Assembly (NCBI RefSeq): GCF_029210385.1
Contig: NZ_JARGDQ010000001.1
Span: 1-64,000 of the forward strand
Source of the DNA: Desulfurivibrio dismutans
Lineage (GTDB): Bacteria; Desulfobacterota; Desulfobulbia; Desulfobulbales; Desulfurivibrionaceae
DNA: 64,000 nt
Reading direction: 5' to 3'
Shown here: piece after piece, positions 16,833 to 24,325 of the stretch
Layout of the letters: the number at the start of each line of letters is the position of its first letter
Numbering within the stretch: position 1 is the stretch's first letter
Translations under genes and position numbers: made by a program
Notes under the pieces: model-generated
Seen by the model: only the letters and a program-made list of their open reading frames with translations
Told to the model about the DNA's origin: nothing
Database searches by the model: none

Positions 16833-17477
16833 TCAGTCCGCCTCCGCCGTGGCCAACCGCAGTAGGGCGTTGACAATGGCCGCCGCCGTGGGGCTGCCGC
16901 CCTTGCGGCCCAGGGCGGTGATATGGGGATAATCCTGTTGGCTTAGCAGTTCCTTGGATTCGGCGGCGTTGACAAAGCCCACCGGCACCCCGATGATCAG
17001 GTCCGGCCGCTGTTCCGGCGCCAGGGTCTCCCGCCGTTCCATGACCCGCAGCAGGGCGGTGGGGGCGTTGCCGATGGCGACAATGCCGATATTTTCCGGC
17101 AACAGGTTATCGATGGCCACCTCGGAGCGGGTCAGCCCCCGGCGGCGGGCCTGTTCGGCCACCTCCGGGTCGGCCACCCCGCAGAGCACCTTGCCGCCGT
17201 GGCTGGCAAGCAGGTGCTTGCTGATACCGGTGGCGGTCATGTTGACATCGGTGAGGATGTTCTTGCCGGCCCGGATGGCGGCCAGTCCGGCGGTAAGAGC
17301 GCCGGGGCCGAAGCGCAGGTTGTCGGCAAAGGAAAAATCGCCTGTGGCGTGGATCACCCGCCGCACTATGCTCCAGGTCGGCGCATCGAAAGGGTGGGCG
17401 CCCTGTTCCCGGTCGATGATGCGAAAGCTTTCAGCCTCGATTTCCGCCGGTTTAATCTGCTGAATGGTTATGCTCAT
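16833..17477 (-). CDS. cbiC: cobalt-precorrin-8 methylmutase CbiC
   Basis: A 214-residue methylmutase that moves the C11 methyl group to C12, giving cobyrinic acid. Motifs include RRVIHATGDFSFADNLRF with the catalytic His, ILTDVNMTATGI and GVPVGFVNAAESKELL. The start at 17477 overlaps the cbiA stop as ATGA; a start six codons earlier is also open. Unlike its neighbours it carries no insert and has the normal family length. The following cbiD start directly abuts its stop. Confidence 0.95.
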   Translation of the reverse strand: MSITIQQIKPAEIEAESFRIIDREQGAHPFDAPTWSIVRRVIHATGDFSFADNLRFGPGALTAGLAAIRAGKNILTDVNMTATGISKHLLASHGGKVLCGVADPEVAEQARRRGLTRSEVAIDNLLPENIGIVAIGNAPTALLRVMERRETLAPEQRPDLIIGVPVGFVNAAESKELLSQQDYPHITALGRKGGSPTAAAIVNALLRLATAEAD

Positions 17478-19192
17478 GGTTTGTTGTCCTGGCAATTTTT
17501 TACGAAAGCGGCGGCGGCCTCCGGGTTGGAGCCCAAATGCAGGTGCAGGTAGCCGGCCACCGTGTTGTGCCGGCGGTAGGCTGCCGATCCCGCGTCGCCG
17601 TCGAGGTTGGTGCTGTGGTACAGCCGCTCAATATGTTCCGGCATGGGTTCGATGCGGGAATAATGAAATTCGTGGCCCCGCAGCCGGGTACCGGCGGGGC
17701 CGAAAAGTCCACTTTGGGCGGTGACGGCCTCCCGATACCCCAGGGCGGCCAGGCGGCGGCCCATGTTGGCCCGGACCGGAAAAACTCCGGCCAGGGGGTG
17801 AAAGTTGCCGTCGAAATCCTCGATTCCCCGGCAGAGATACATGAAGCCGCCGCATTCGCCGTAGATTGCCCCGCCGGTCTCGGCAAAACCCCGGATATTC
17901 GTGCATATTTCCCGGTTGGCGGCCAGTTCCCGGGCATAAAGCTCCGGATAACCGCCCCCCAGATAAATTCCGTCCAGATCGGGTGGTAATTTGCGATCGG
18001 TTAAAGGGCTGAAAAACACCAGTTCGGCCCCGGCGTCTTGCAGCAGTTCCAGATTGTCCAGGTAGTAGAAGCAAAAGGCCGCATCCCGGGCTACTCCCAG
18101 CCGTACCGGGGGTGAAAACTTCCAAGGATAGTCCCCGGGCGGTTCGTCGGTCCCTTTTCGCGGGTTCGTCTGCTGCCGGGCAGCAGACGCCTCGGAGGCG
18201 GACAGAATGTCCGCCGAGAATGAGCGAAAAGGGATTGACGAACGGCCCTCAACGGGCTTCGTTGGATCCTTGGACTCCTCCGAGCGCTGGTCCGCTCCCT
18301 TTGGCGAAATTGGTGTCTGACCCCAATTTCCCTCGACAAAATTGGTGTCTGACCCCAATTTCCCTTTCTGTTTGTCGGCGGCCAACGTCAGCAGCCGGTC
18401 CATATCTACATGCTGTTCGATGGCCGTGGCCAGTTTTTCCAGGGCCGCCGGCGACAGCGGTGATTCCGAGCCCATCTGCAGGCCCAGGTGGCGCTCGGGA
18501 ATGGTGAACTCCAGGTCGCGGGGTAGATCGCCGATGATCTCGCTTTGGCAGTGCTGTTCGATGGCCAGGTAAAGTCGCCGCCGGTGACGTTCACTGCCCA
18601 CCCGGTTGAGGATTACCGCCGTTGGGGCGATTTCCGGGGCAAACAGCTCAAATCCCTTGAGTACCGCCGCCGCGCTTTCCGCCGCCGCCTTGGCATCCAG
18701 GACCAGCACCACTGGCAGCTTTAGACAACTTGCCAGGGCGGCGGCGGAGGACTCGCCGCCGTCGAACATCCCCATCACCCCTTCGACCAGGCCCAGGTCG
18801 CCGGGGCGGCAGTGGCGCTGAAAGGCTTGCCGGACGTAGTCGGGGCCGGTCATCCAGAGATCCAGGTTGGGGGAATGACGGCCGGTGACCAGTTGGTGCA
18901 GGGTGGGGTCGATGAAGTCCGGCCCGCACTTGAAGGGCTGCACCGGGGTGCCCCGCCGGGTCAGGGCGGCCAGCAGCCCCAGGGTGACGGTGGTCTTGCC
19001 GCAGCCGCTATGGGTGCCAGCGATTATCACCCCTGGGGCGCGATCCCGGAGTACCGCACCTTGCGGCGATCGAGCCGGCTTGCAAGGGGACAGATTTGAA
19101 ATCTGTCCCCGATCACGCGGCGCCGTCTCGCTTGCCGCAATCTGCGGCACTCCGGAATCGCGCCCTGCATTTTGCGGCGATCTAGTCGTCAT
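17474..19192 (-). CDS. cbiA: cobyrinic acid a,c-diamide synthase CbiA (CobB) with several in-frame repeat inserts
   Basis: A 572-residue glutamine-dependent amidotransferase; typical CbiA has about 450-460. It amidates the a and c side chains of cobyrinic acid. The P-loop GTHSGCGKTTVTLG is at about residues 58-71 and the glutaminase nucleophile in IYGECGGFMYLCRG. The start at 19192 overlaps the btuF stop by one base (TGATG), so repeat copy G is translated as residues 10-53, directly before the P-loop. A second insert of about 90 residues between the two domains comes from two tandem TTGGTGTCTGACCCC repeats and a separate palindrome at 18139-18241. Ser/Pro/Arg-rich composition marks these inserts as likely disordered linkers. 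Confidence 0.93.
   Translation of the reverse strand: MTTRSPQNAGRDSGVPQIAASETAPRDRGQISNLSPCKPARSPQGAVLRDRAPGVIIAGTHSGCGKTTVTLGLLAALTRRGTPVQPFKCGPDFIDPTLHQLVTGRHSPNLDLWMTGPDYVRQAFQRHCRPGDLGLVEGVMGMFDGGESSAAALASCLKLPVVLVLDAKAAAESAAAVLKGFELFAPEIAPTAVILNRVGSERHRRRLYLAIEQHCQSEIIGDLPRDLEFTIPERHLGLQMGSESPLSPAALEKLATAIEQHVDMDRLLTLAADKQKGKLGSDTNFVEGNWGQTPISPKGADQRSEESKDPTKPVEGRSSIPFRSFSADILSASEASAARQQTNPRKGTDEPPGDYPWKFSPPVRLGVARDAAFCFYYLDNLELLQDAGAELVFFSPLTDRKLPPDLDGIYLGGGYPELYARELAANREICTNIRGFAETGGAIYGECGGFMYLCRGIEDFDGNFHPLAGVFPVRANMGRRLAALGYREAVTAQSGLFGPAGTRLRGHEFHYSRIEPMPEHIERLYHSTNLDGDAGSAAYRRHNTVAGYLHLHLGSNPEAAAAFVKNCQDNKP
18139..18241. repeat. second palindromic element family, in-frame in cbiA
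   Basis: Outer arms GTTCGTCGGTCCCTTTTCG and CGAAAAGGGATTGACGAAC are inverted repeats with few mismatches. Inside are two smaller hairpins, GTCTGCTGCC/GGCAGCAGAC and GGCGGACA/TGTCCGCC. It is translated as part of the linker insert of CbiA (SIPFRSFSADILSASEAS). Confidence 0.75.
18304..18365 (-). repeat. tandem TTGGTGTCTGACCCC repeats in cbiA
   Basis: AAATTGGTGTCTGACCCCAA occurs twice here, about 30 bp apart, and again in altered form in cbiD. The two copies are read in different frames of CbiA (LGSDTNF and WGQTPISP). Similar sequences are often REP-like, but no transposase is seen in the window. Confidence 0.8.
19035..19165 (-). repeat. composite palindromic repeat, copy G (in-frame in cbiA)
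   Basis: Arms GGGGCGCGATCCCGGAG and CTCCGGAATCGCGCCC match each other but not the arms of copies B or F. The centre is replaced by the palindrome GGGGACAGATTTGAAATCTG plus TCCCC at 19086-19110. The minus strand enters in the same codon phase as copies B, E and F. A half-copy remnant (TGCATTTTGCGGCGATCT) follows at about 19166-19183 and encodes the first residues of CbiA. Confidence 0.88.
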
Positions 19193-20220
19193 CAGGGATT
19201 CCCTTTTTGGGTGTTAGGGGGCGCCTGGTTTAAAAAATCCGGGTAGAGGATATTAGCCACCTGGCGGATGCCCTGGATGATCCGCAGGGTGGGGCGGGAG
19301 ACTAGACGTTCGTCGATCAGGTGAATCTCGCCTTCCCGCACCGCCCGGATGGCCCCGAAGCCCGGCTCGTTTTTGATGATCTCACGGTCCACCGGGTTCA
19401 TCCGGCCCTGCTGGGCCAGGAAGAGGTCGATTTCATCGCCCTTGGCCAGGATGCGCTCCTTGCCGTAGTCGGCGATATTGGTCTGGCGCACCCGGGGGGC
19501 GTCGGTGGCCACGTTGCGGCCGCCGGCCTCTTCCAGTACGAACATGGCGATGCTTTGCGGGGCGAAGGTCTTCATTTGGCGATGAATCGAGGAGAAAAAG
19601 ACCCGCCGGCGCTGCTCTTCAGGCATATCGTCCACCTGTTGGCGGATGGCGGCCAGTTCCCGTTGGAATTGGGCTATCATCCCTTCCGCCGCCGCCTCCC
19701 GGCCGGTGAGCATGCCCAGTTGCCGCCAGTAGTCAAAAATGCCGGTCATGGAGGTGGGTTGCAGGGAAACCACGGTGATGCCGGCCTGTTCCAGCTTGGC
19801 GATCAACTGGGGGTAGGCCCGTTCGATCATGGGTCGGGTCAGTACCAGGTCCGGGCGATGACCGATGTAGCGTTCCGGGTCCTCCCGGTAGCTGAAACGG
19901 GGGCGGTCCAGCAGGTGGGGCGGATGATCGTCGCTGAGGCCGATGCCGATGACTTGCTGGTCCAGCCCGAGCGCGGCCAGGTTTTCGGTGTGGGCCGGGT
20001 AAAGCGAGATGATACGCCGGAAGGGCTGCTCCACCACGATCTCGCGGCCGGAGTTGTCTGCCACCACGGGGCTTGATTGTCTTTCGGCGGTTGATTCCGG
20101 CCGCTCGCCGGCCCCGGCCTCCCCAATGCCCGGCAAAAGTATTGCCACCAGGCACAGCATCAAGGCGGTGCCCAAAGGTCGCAGTGACTTCCTGTATATG
20201 ATGTTCGGTAAAATCATCAT
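19192..20220 (-). CDS. btuF: ABC transporter periplasmic corrinoid/metal-chelate binding protein (BtuF type)
   Basis: A 342-residue class III solute-binding protein. An N-terminal signal region with a hydrophobic core (ALMLCLVAILLPGIGEAGA, about residues 16-34) precedes a periplasmic domain that begins with the FRRIISLYPAHTENLAALG motif and keeps the long helix linking two lobes. ATG at 20220 overlaps the stop of the ATPase gene as ATGA. It works with the permease and ATPase next to it. Its position beside cbiK parallels the cbiK-linked transporters of sulfate reducers; the ligand could be cobalamin, a precursor, heme or another chelate. The second BtuF (29424-30455) is linked to BtuB and is the better candidate for B12 itself. 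Confidence 0.85.
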   Translation of the reverse strand: MMILPNIIYRKSLRPLGTALMLCLVAILLPGIGEAGAGERPESTAERQSSPVVADNSGREIVVEQPFRRIISLYPAHTENLAALGLDQQVIGIGLSDDHPPHLLDRPRFSYREDPERYIGHRPDLVLTRPMIERAYPQLIAKLEQAGITVVSLQPTSMTGIFDYWRQLGMLTGREAAAEGMIAQFQRELAAIRQQVDDMPEEQRRRVFFSSIHRQMKTFAPQSIAMFVLEEAGGRNVATDAPRVRQTNIADYGKERILAKGDEIDLFLAQQGRMNPVDREIIKNEPGFGAIRAVREGEIHLIDERLVSRPTLRIIQGIRQVANILYPDFLNQAPPNTQKGNP

Positions 20221-21044
20221 TGCCGGGCCTCCGCCGCCGGTATCGGCTGCTTGTGAGCCGTCAGGTTGAACGAAACCCGGGCGGCGTTGCTGAACGAATC
20301 GTGGCTGACGGCGCATTCCACCCCGAAGACCCGGGCGATGGTGGCCGGGGTCAACACCTGGTCGGTGGGGCCGGCGGCCTGGATGCGGCCCCGGTTGAGA
20401 AACACCAGATGGTCGCAAAAAGCCGCCGCCAGGTTGAGGTCGTGCAGCACCGCGATCACCGTCTGCTCGCCCCGGCTGACCCGCTGCCGCAGGGCTCCCA
20501 GAATGTTGAGGGTGTAACGGATATCCAGGCTGGCGGTGGCCTCGTCCAGCAGCAGGGTGGGGGTCTGCTGGGCCAGGGCCCGGGCCACCGCCACCCGCTG
20601 TTTTTCCCCGCCGGAGAGTTCGTTGACCGGCCGTCCCGCCAGGTGATCAATACCGATTTCCGCCATCACCCGGTCGATGATCTCCCAGTCCGCCGCCGCC
20701 GGCTGGCCGAAGCGGGGCAGGTGGGGGTGACGACCCATGAGGATTACCTCCTCCACGGTGAAGGCAAAATCGATGGCGTACTCCTGGGGGACCAGGGCCA
20801 GTTGCCGGGCCAGGGGCCGGCGGCGGTAGGTGTCGATGGCCCGACCCTGGAAGAGCACGCTGCCCCGTCGCACCCGTTGGGTGCCGGTGAGCAGGTCCAG
20901 CAGGGTGGTCTTGCCGCAGCCGTTGGGGCCGACAATGCCGTAAAAGCGGCCCGGCGGCAGCTCCAGGTTGATCTCTTCGAGTACCGTGGTCTCGTCGTAG
21001 GCGAAAAAGACGTTATGGAGTTGAAAGCCGCCGGTTTCAGCCAA
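20217..21044 (-). CDS. btuD: ABC transporter ATP-binding protein (BtuD/FecE type)
   Basis: A 275-residue ATPase with Walker A GPNGCGKTT, the signature NELSGGEKQR, Walker B PTLLLDEATASLD and a switch His in AVLHDLNLAAAFCDH. It drives the neighbouring FecCD-family permease. It overlaps the permease gene by 8 bp and the binding-protein gene by 4 bp, a tight translational unit. A C-terminal extension of about 25 residues beyond the ATPase fold carries no motif. Confidence 0.92.
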   Translation of the reverse strand: MAETGGFQLHNVFFAYDETTVLEEINLELPPGRFYGIVGPNGCGKTTLLDLLTGTQRVRRGSVLFQGRAIDTYRRRPLARQLALVPQEYAIDFAFTVEEVILMGRHPHLPRFGQPAAADWEIIDRVMAEIGIDHLAGRPVNELSGGEKQRVAVARALAQQTPTLLLDEATASLDIRYTLNILGALRQRVSRGEQTVIAVLHDLNLAAAFCDHLVFLNRGRIQAAGPTDQVLTPATIARVFGVECAVSHDSFSNAARVSFNLTAHKQPIPAAEARQ

Positions 21045-22143
21045 AACGGTACCTCCGCTGCTTCTGCCGGAAAATAAAGCAGAAAAAGGGGCCGCCCAGC
21101 AGGGCGGTGAGCACCCCGATGGGCACTTCCACCGGCAGCACCGCCCGGGTGACGGTGTCGGCCCCCAGCATCAGCAGGGCCCCGGCCAGCAGGGAAACCG
21201 GCAGCAGCCGCCGGTTGTCCGGCCCCACCACAAAACGCATCAGGTGGGGGATGATCAGGCCGACAAAGCCGATGATCCCCGACACCGAAACACAGACCGC
21301 CGCCAGCAACGAGGCGGTGACCAGCAGGATGGTCCGCACCCGGGCGGTCTCCACCCCCAGGGCGTCGGAGGTGCGGCCGCCCAGGGACATGATGTTGAGG
21401 TCCCGGGCGTAGTAGGCAAAGATCAGCACCGAGACCAGCAGCACGGCGGCAACCCGCAGCACATCGAACCAGTCCCGGGAGGCGAAGCTGCCCATCAGCC
21501 AGAAGACGATCACCGCCACCTGCTCGTCGGCCAGGTATTTCAAAAAGCTGATCCCTGCCGATAAAATGGCCCCCACGATGACCCCCGAGAGAATCAGGGT
21601 GGTGGTGGACATCCGGCCGTTGAAGGTGGAGAGCCGCAGCACGATGAACAGGGTAATCACGGCGCTGATAAAGGCGAACAGCGGCACCGAAAAATACTCG
21701 TTCAAGGCCAGGTTGGCCACCAGGGCCAGTGAGGCCCCGAAGGCGGCGCCGGAGGAGACCCCCAGGGTGTAGGGGTCGGCCAGGGGGTTGAGCAGGATCC
21801 CCTGGAAGATCACCCCGCAGGCCGCCAGGGCCGCCCCCACCAGGGCGGCGGTGAGGATCCGCGGCAGGCGGACCTCCATCAGCACGAAGGGCACTGCCTG
21901 GTCGATCTCGGCCAGCAGCTCCGGCCGGCCGCCCAGTTGGGCCAGCAGCACCCGGATAATCTCGCCTACGCCGATCTCCATGTAGCCGGCCCCGGCGGCC
22001 AGCAGGGTCATGGCCAGCAGGGCGCAGCTCAGCACCAGCGCGGTGAGCGGCGCCCGGACCTTGGCCCGGTTTGCGTGGCCGGTTCGCCCGTTTTTTTCGA
22101 TAACCGGAGTTGGCGACTGGGTGTCGGGCAAAATAATTTCCAT
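21037..22143 (-). CDS. btuC: ABC transporter permease (BtuC/FecCD family)
   Basis: A 368-residue polytopic permease with about ten hydrophobic segments. Family motifs include EVRLPRILTAALVGAALAAC, LLNPLADPYTLGVSSGAAFG, GIIGFVGLIIPHLMR and GVLTALLGGPFFCFIF. It forms the inner-membrane channel for the substrate delivered by the BtuF-type protein. A basic, charged N-terminal extension of about 30 residues precedes the first membrane helix. It is the second gene of the cobalamin operon, after cbiK; the gap to cbiK holds REP-like palindromes. Confidence 0.92.
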   Translation of the reverse strand: MEIILPDTQSPTPVIEKNGRTGHANRAKVRAPLTALVLSCALLAMTLLAAGAGYMEIGVGEIIRVLLAQLGGRPELLAEIDQAVPFVLMEVRLPRILTAALVGAALAACGVIFQGILLNPLADPYTLGVSSGAAFGASLALVANLALNEYFSVPLFAFISAVITLFIVLRLSTFNGRMSTTTLILSGVIVGAILSAGISFLKYLADEQVAVIVFWLMGSFASRDWFDVLRVAAVLLVSVLIFAYYARDLNIMSLGGRTSDALGVETARVRTILLVTASLLAAVCVSVSGIIGFVGLIIPHLMRFVVGPDNRRLLPVSLLAGALLMLGADTVTRAVLPVEVPIGVLTALLGGPFFCFIFRQKQRRYRFG

Positions 22144-22156
22144 TCTGACAAGCCGC

Positions 22157-22193
22157 AGTGAGGGGGGCGGATTTGCAACCTGTCCCCCTCACG
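22157..22193. repeat. REP-like hairpin between cbiK and btuC
   Basis: GTGAGGGGGG and CCCCCTCAC flank a core (ATTTGCAACCTGTCC) related to the GGGGACAG palindromes at 19086 and 22257. It could be an mRNA stability hairpin between cbiK and btuC. On the plus strand it is followed by a T-rich run, but no plus-strand gene is upstream. Confidence 0.55.
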
Positions 22194-22204
22194 CGACTTT
22201 TTTC

Positions 22205-22292
22205 TTTTTTGTCGGTACCGCAAAAAGCCGCGGCGTCGATGGAGCAGGCTCACAAGGGGACAGATTTAAAATCTGTCCCCGGCCACGCGGAC
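22205..22292. repeat. composite palindromic repeat, copy K (between cbiK and btuC)
   Basis: TACCGC, then GCCGCGGCG and CAGGCTCACAAGG lead into the perfect palindrome GGGGACAG...CTGTCCCC (22257-22281) followed by CACGCGG. This matches the interior of copy G in cbiA, including the flanks of the inner palindrome. Outer arms are decayed. It abuts the cbiK stop codon. Confidence 0.7.
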
Positions 22293-22297
22293 ATCTG

Positions 22298-23368
22298 CTA
22301 TTTCAGCTCAATGCCAGCCGCCGTGGCCGCATCCCGGATATTGTCCACGAAAATCCGGGCAAAGTCCGTTCTTTCACCCAAGCCCTCCAGCTTGGCGGTG
22401 CTGCCGATTCCCCTGGCCTGCAACAACGATTGCAGTGAGTCCTCATCATCCCCGGCCATGTCGTTGCGGGCGTGATCGCCGGCCACGGTCATGAAGGGAA
22501 CCAGCAGGGCGTGGGAGGCGCCGTCGTCGGCCAGGCGTTGGGCGGTGTGTTCCAGGTCCGGAAAACCGGTGGCCATGGTGAAGTAGGTGGGGGTTTCGGG
22601 GTAGTGTTGCCGCATCAGGTGTTCCAGCTCAAAAAAGACCCCGGTGGAAAAGGTGCGGTTGCCGTGGGCCATATACACCAGGGCGCTGTTGTTTTGTCGG
22701 GCCTGCTCGATATCCACCGCCATGAGGGCGGCGGCCCGCTCCAGGTCTTGGCGGTAAGGGAATTTGATTCCCGGCTGGCCCAGGGCCGGGCGGCCCAGGA
22801 TGATCTGCTGGAAGGGCCGGTTACGCTCCTTGACGGTGGTGACGGTGTTGAGGGCGTGGATCAGGGAGGCCAGGTCGCTGAACTCCTCGCCGGCGGCGAT
22901 ATGGGTGGGCTGGACGATGATGTGCCCGTAATCCTCGTCCACCAGGTCGGCGATGGTGGCCAGCGGCGCCTTGACCGCAAAAATTTCCCGTGGGATCTTA
23001 GGGTGGGCCGCCAGGAACTCCTGGTCATCGCGGCGGGAGTGCCAGATGCGGCGGATAATGTTAGAGGTAAAGGCCAGCCGCACCGTGGTTTCGGGGTAGG
23101 CAACCCGCACCTCGTGGTAAATGTTGAGAATGCCGCCCACGGCCTCGGGAAAACTGGTGCCGAAGACGGCCAGTACGATGGCCGTCTCTTCCGACGGTAC
23201 GTTGACCTTGGCTTGGGCCGGGGGCGCGGCCACCAGGGTGAGCAGCAGGGCCAGGGCGGCCAGCAGGGCCGGGAGCGCCGATCTGGTTGCCGATGGCTGA
23301 CGGCGGGTGACAGTGAGGGCAGGGGTGGCGGTTGGAAATTGGCTGGGGGTTGCTGGACAGGTCATCAT
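22298..23368 (-). CDS. cbiK: sirohydrochlorin cobaltochelatase CbiK with signal peptide (periplasmic type)
   Basis: A 356-residue class II chelatase that inserts cobalt into sirohydrochlorin, the entry step of the anaerobic pathway. The N-terminus has a signal-peptide-like region ending in LAALALLLTLVAAPPAQA (about residues 34-51), so it is probably exported like the CbiK with a signal peptide known from Desulfovibrio. Metal-site candidates are the His in IVQPTHIAAGEEF and in YMAHGNRTF. It is the first gene of the operon; ATGATG follows a perfect GGAGGAATA ribosome site. An exported chelatase cannot directly feed a cytoplasmic pathway, so it may serve heme or metal handling, or start from an internal ATG. 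Confidence 0.9.
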   Translation of the reverse strand: MMTCPATPSQFPTATPALTVTRRQPSATRSALPALLAALALLLTLVAAPPAQAKVNVPSEETAIVLAVFGTSFPEAVGGILNIYHEVRVAYPETTVRLAFTSNIIRRIWHSRRDDQEFLAAHPKIPREIFAVKAPLATIADLVDEDYGHIIVQPTHIAAGEEFSDLASLIHALNTVTTVKERNRPFQQIILGRPALGQPGIKFPYRQDLERAAALMAVDIEQARQNNSALVYMAHGNRTFSTGVFFELEHLMRQHYPETPTYFTMATGFPDLEHTAQRLADDGASHALLVPFMTVAGDHARNDMAGDDEDSLQSLLQARGIGSTAKLEGLGERTDFARIFVDNIRDAATAAGIELK

Positions 23369-23404
23369 TATTCCTCCGAAAGCAATTGCTCGGTGCCGGA
23401 GAAT

Positions 23405-23438
23405 AAAAAAACCCGCACCGATAAATTATCGATCCGGG
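23405..23438 (-). terminator. intrinsic terminator of the cbiK riboswitch leader
   Basis: Minus strand CCCGGATCGATA pairs with TATCGGTGCGGG across a 3-base loop, followed by seven T. It sits between the aptamer and cbiK, so cobalamin binding can end transcription of the whole cob operon. It is almost identical to the btuB leader terminator. Confidence 0.88.
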
Positions 23439-23501
23439 AGTCCCTGTTGTCCACGCGATCTGTTGCCGACCCCTGTTCCACGGGAGTGGCGCCGATTAAC
23501 T

Positions 23502-23674
23502 ATTACCCAGGCAGGTCTTCTGACTTACGGTTCATCCTACTGGCCGCGTCTTCCCATCCCTTCAAAAAGCAGGACAGTGACATCATAGGCGGCTTTCGTC
23601 CCCGGTCACAGCGGCGGGCCCGTTCCCGATTCACACGGGATTCCCTATCAAGCTCAAGCGAGCACCTGGGTAAT
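23502..23674 (-). promoter_or_regulatory. cobalamin riboswitch upstream of cbiK and the cob operon
   Basis: Minus strand: outer stem ATTACCCAGG/CCTGGGTAAT, GGTGCTC, GGGAATCCCGTGTGAATCGG, the GCCGCTGTGACCGGGGACGA box, GTCACTGTCC, GATGGGAAGACGCGG and the 3' GTCAGAAGACCTGCC box. All cobalamin aptamer landmarks are present in order. It most likely controls the 15-gene run from cbiK to cobD. Confidence 0.96.
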
Positions 23675-23688
23675 TTTTCAACTGTCAA

Positions 23689-23716
23689 GCATTACGAAAT
23701 TGCTGTTTTTAGTCAA
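23689..23716 (-). promoter_or_regulatory. possible promoter of the cob operon
   Basis: Minus strand TTGACT, 16-base spacer, TAATGC. The predicted start, about 23682, falls a few bases before the riboswitch aptamer. The -10 box is weak, the -35 is good. Confidence 0.5.
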
Positions 23717-23803
23717 GCTTTTTCCGGTTGGCGGTTGGTATGGGGTTGTTTTTGCGTTTATGGTTTTTTCACGCCAGTTGGCGCGGCCGGAGCGGGAGGC
23801 GTG

Positions 23804-24325
23804 CTACATCTGCTGGCTCATCATAAGCAGAAAGGGAGCAATGGCCATGCCCTGGAGCACCCAGCCCAGCAGGCAGACGCCGGCGGCGCGCCAGGCGCTT
23901 TCATAATCCAGGGCCTGGCGGGTGGCGATGATCATGGCGGTGAGCATCCACAGGGAGATGGCAAAGATCACCACTCCGCCCAGGTAAGGAATGCCGGCCA
24001 GTACCCGCAGGATGCCAGGCGCGCTGGCAAAACCGACCACCCGCAGCAACTGGTTGAGGCTGGCTTTGGTGCGGGCTTCGGGCAAAATCTTGGCGCCCAC
24101 CAGGTAAATCACCAGGGCCCAGATCAGCCAGCCGGCAAAGGCGGCCACGGTGCCGGTGACCAAGCCGATGACTCCCAGTTGCAGTGAGCCGATGCCGGCG
24201 GCCAGGCTGGAAAGCAACACCACATTGAGAGCCGGGCCCAAAGCGTTGGGGTCTTCCTTGACCTCGCGGTACAGTTCATGGTCAAGCCGGGCGGCGCGGA
24301 TAATGCGATCGGTAAGTGAGTTCAT
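23804..24325 (-). CDS. Yip1-family membrane protein
   Basis: A 173-residue protein with four or five hydrophobic segments and the layout of YIP1-domain proteins: a short cytoplasmic start (MNSLTDRIIRAARLDHELYREVKED), then membrane helices. It starts directly after the nrdG stop, so it is probably the third gene of the nrdDG transcription unit and under the same cobalamin riboswitch. No catalytic motif is visible and its role is unknown; the link with anaerobic deoxyribonucleotide synthesis may be only positional. Confidence 0.65.
   Translation of the reverse strand: MNSLTDRIIRAARLDHELYREVKEDPNALGPALNVVLLSSLAAGIGSLQLGVIGLVTGTVAAFAGWLIWALVIYLVGAKILPEARTKASLNQLLRVVGFASAPGILRVLAGIPYLGGVVIFAISLWMLTAMIIATRQALDYESAWRAAGVCLLGWVLQGMAIAPFLLMMSQQM

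Noticed and set aside
20744-22192. 482-codon minus-strand frame across btuC and btuD
   Set aside because: A shifted frame of two well-supported transporter genes; the translation is Gly/Arg/Pro-rich without motifs.
22472-24187. 571-codon plus-strand open frame
   Set aside because: It spans cbiK, a cobalamin riboswitch and the Yip1 gene in antisense. No ribosome site and no recognisable domain.
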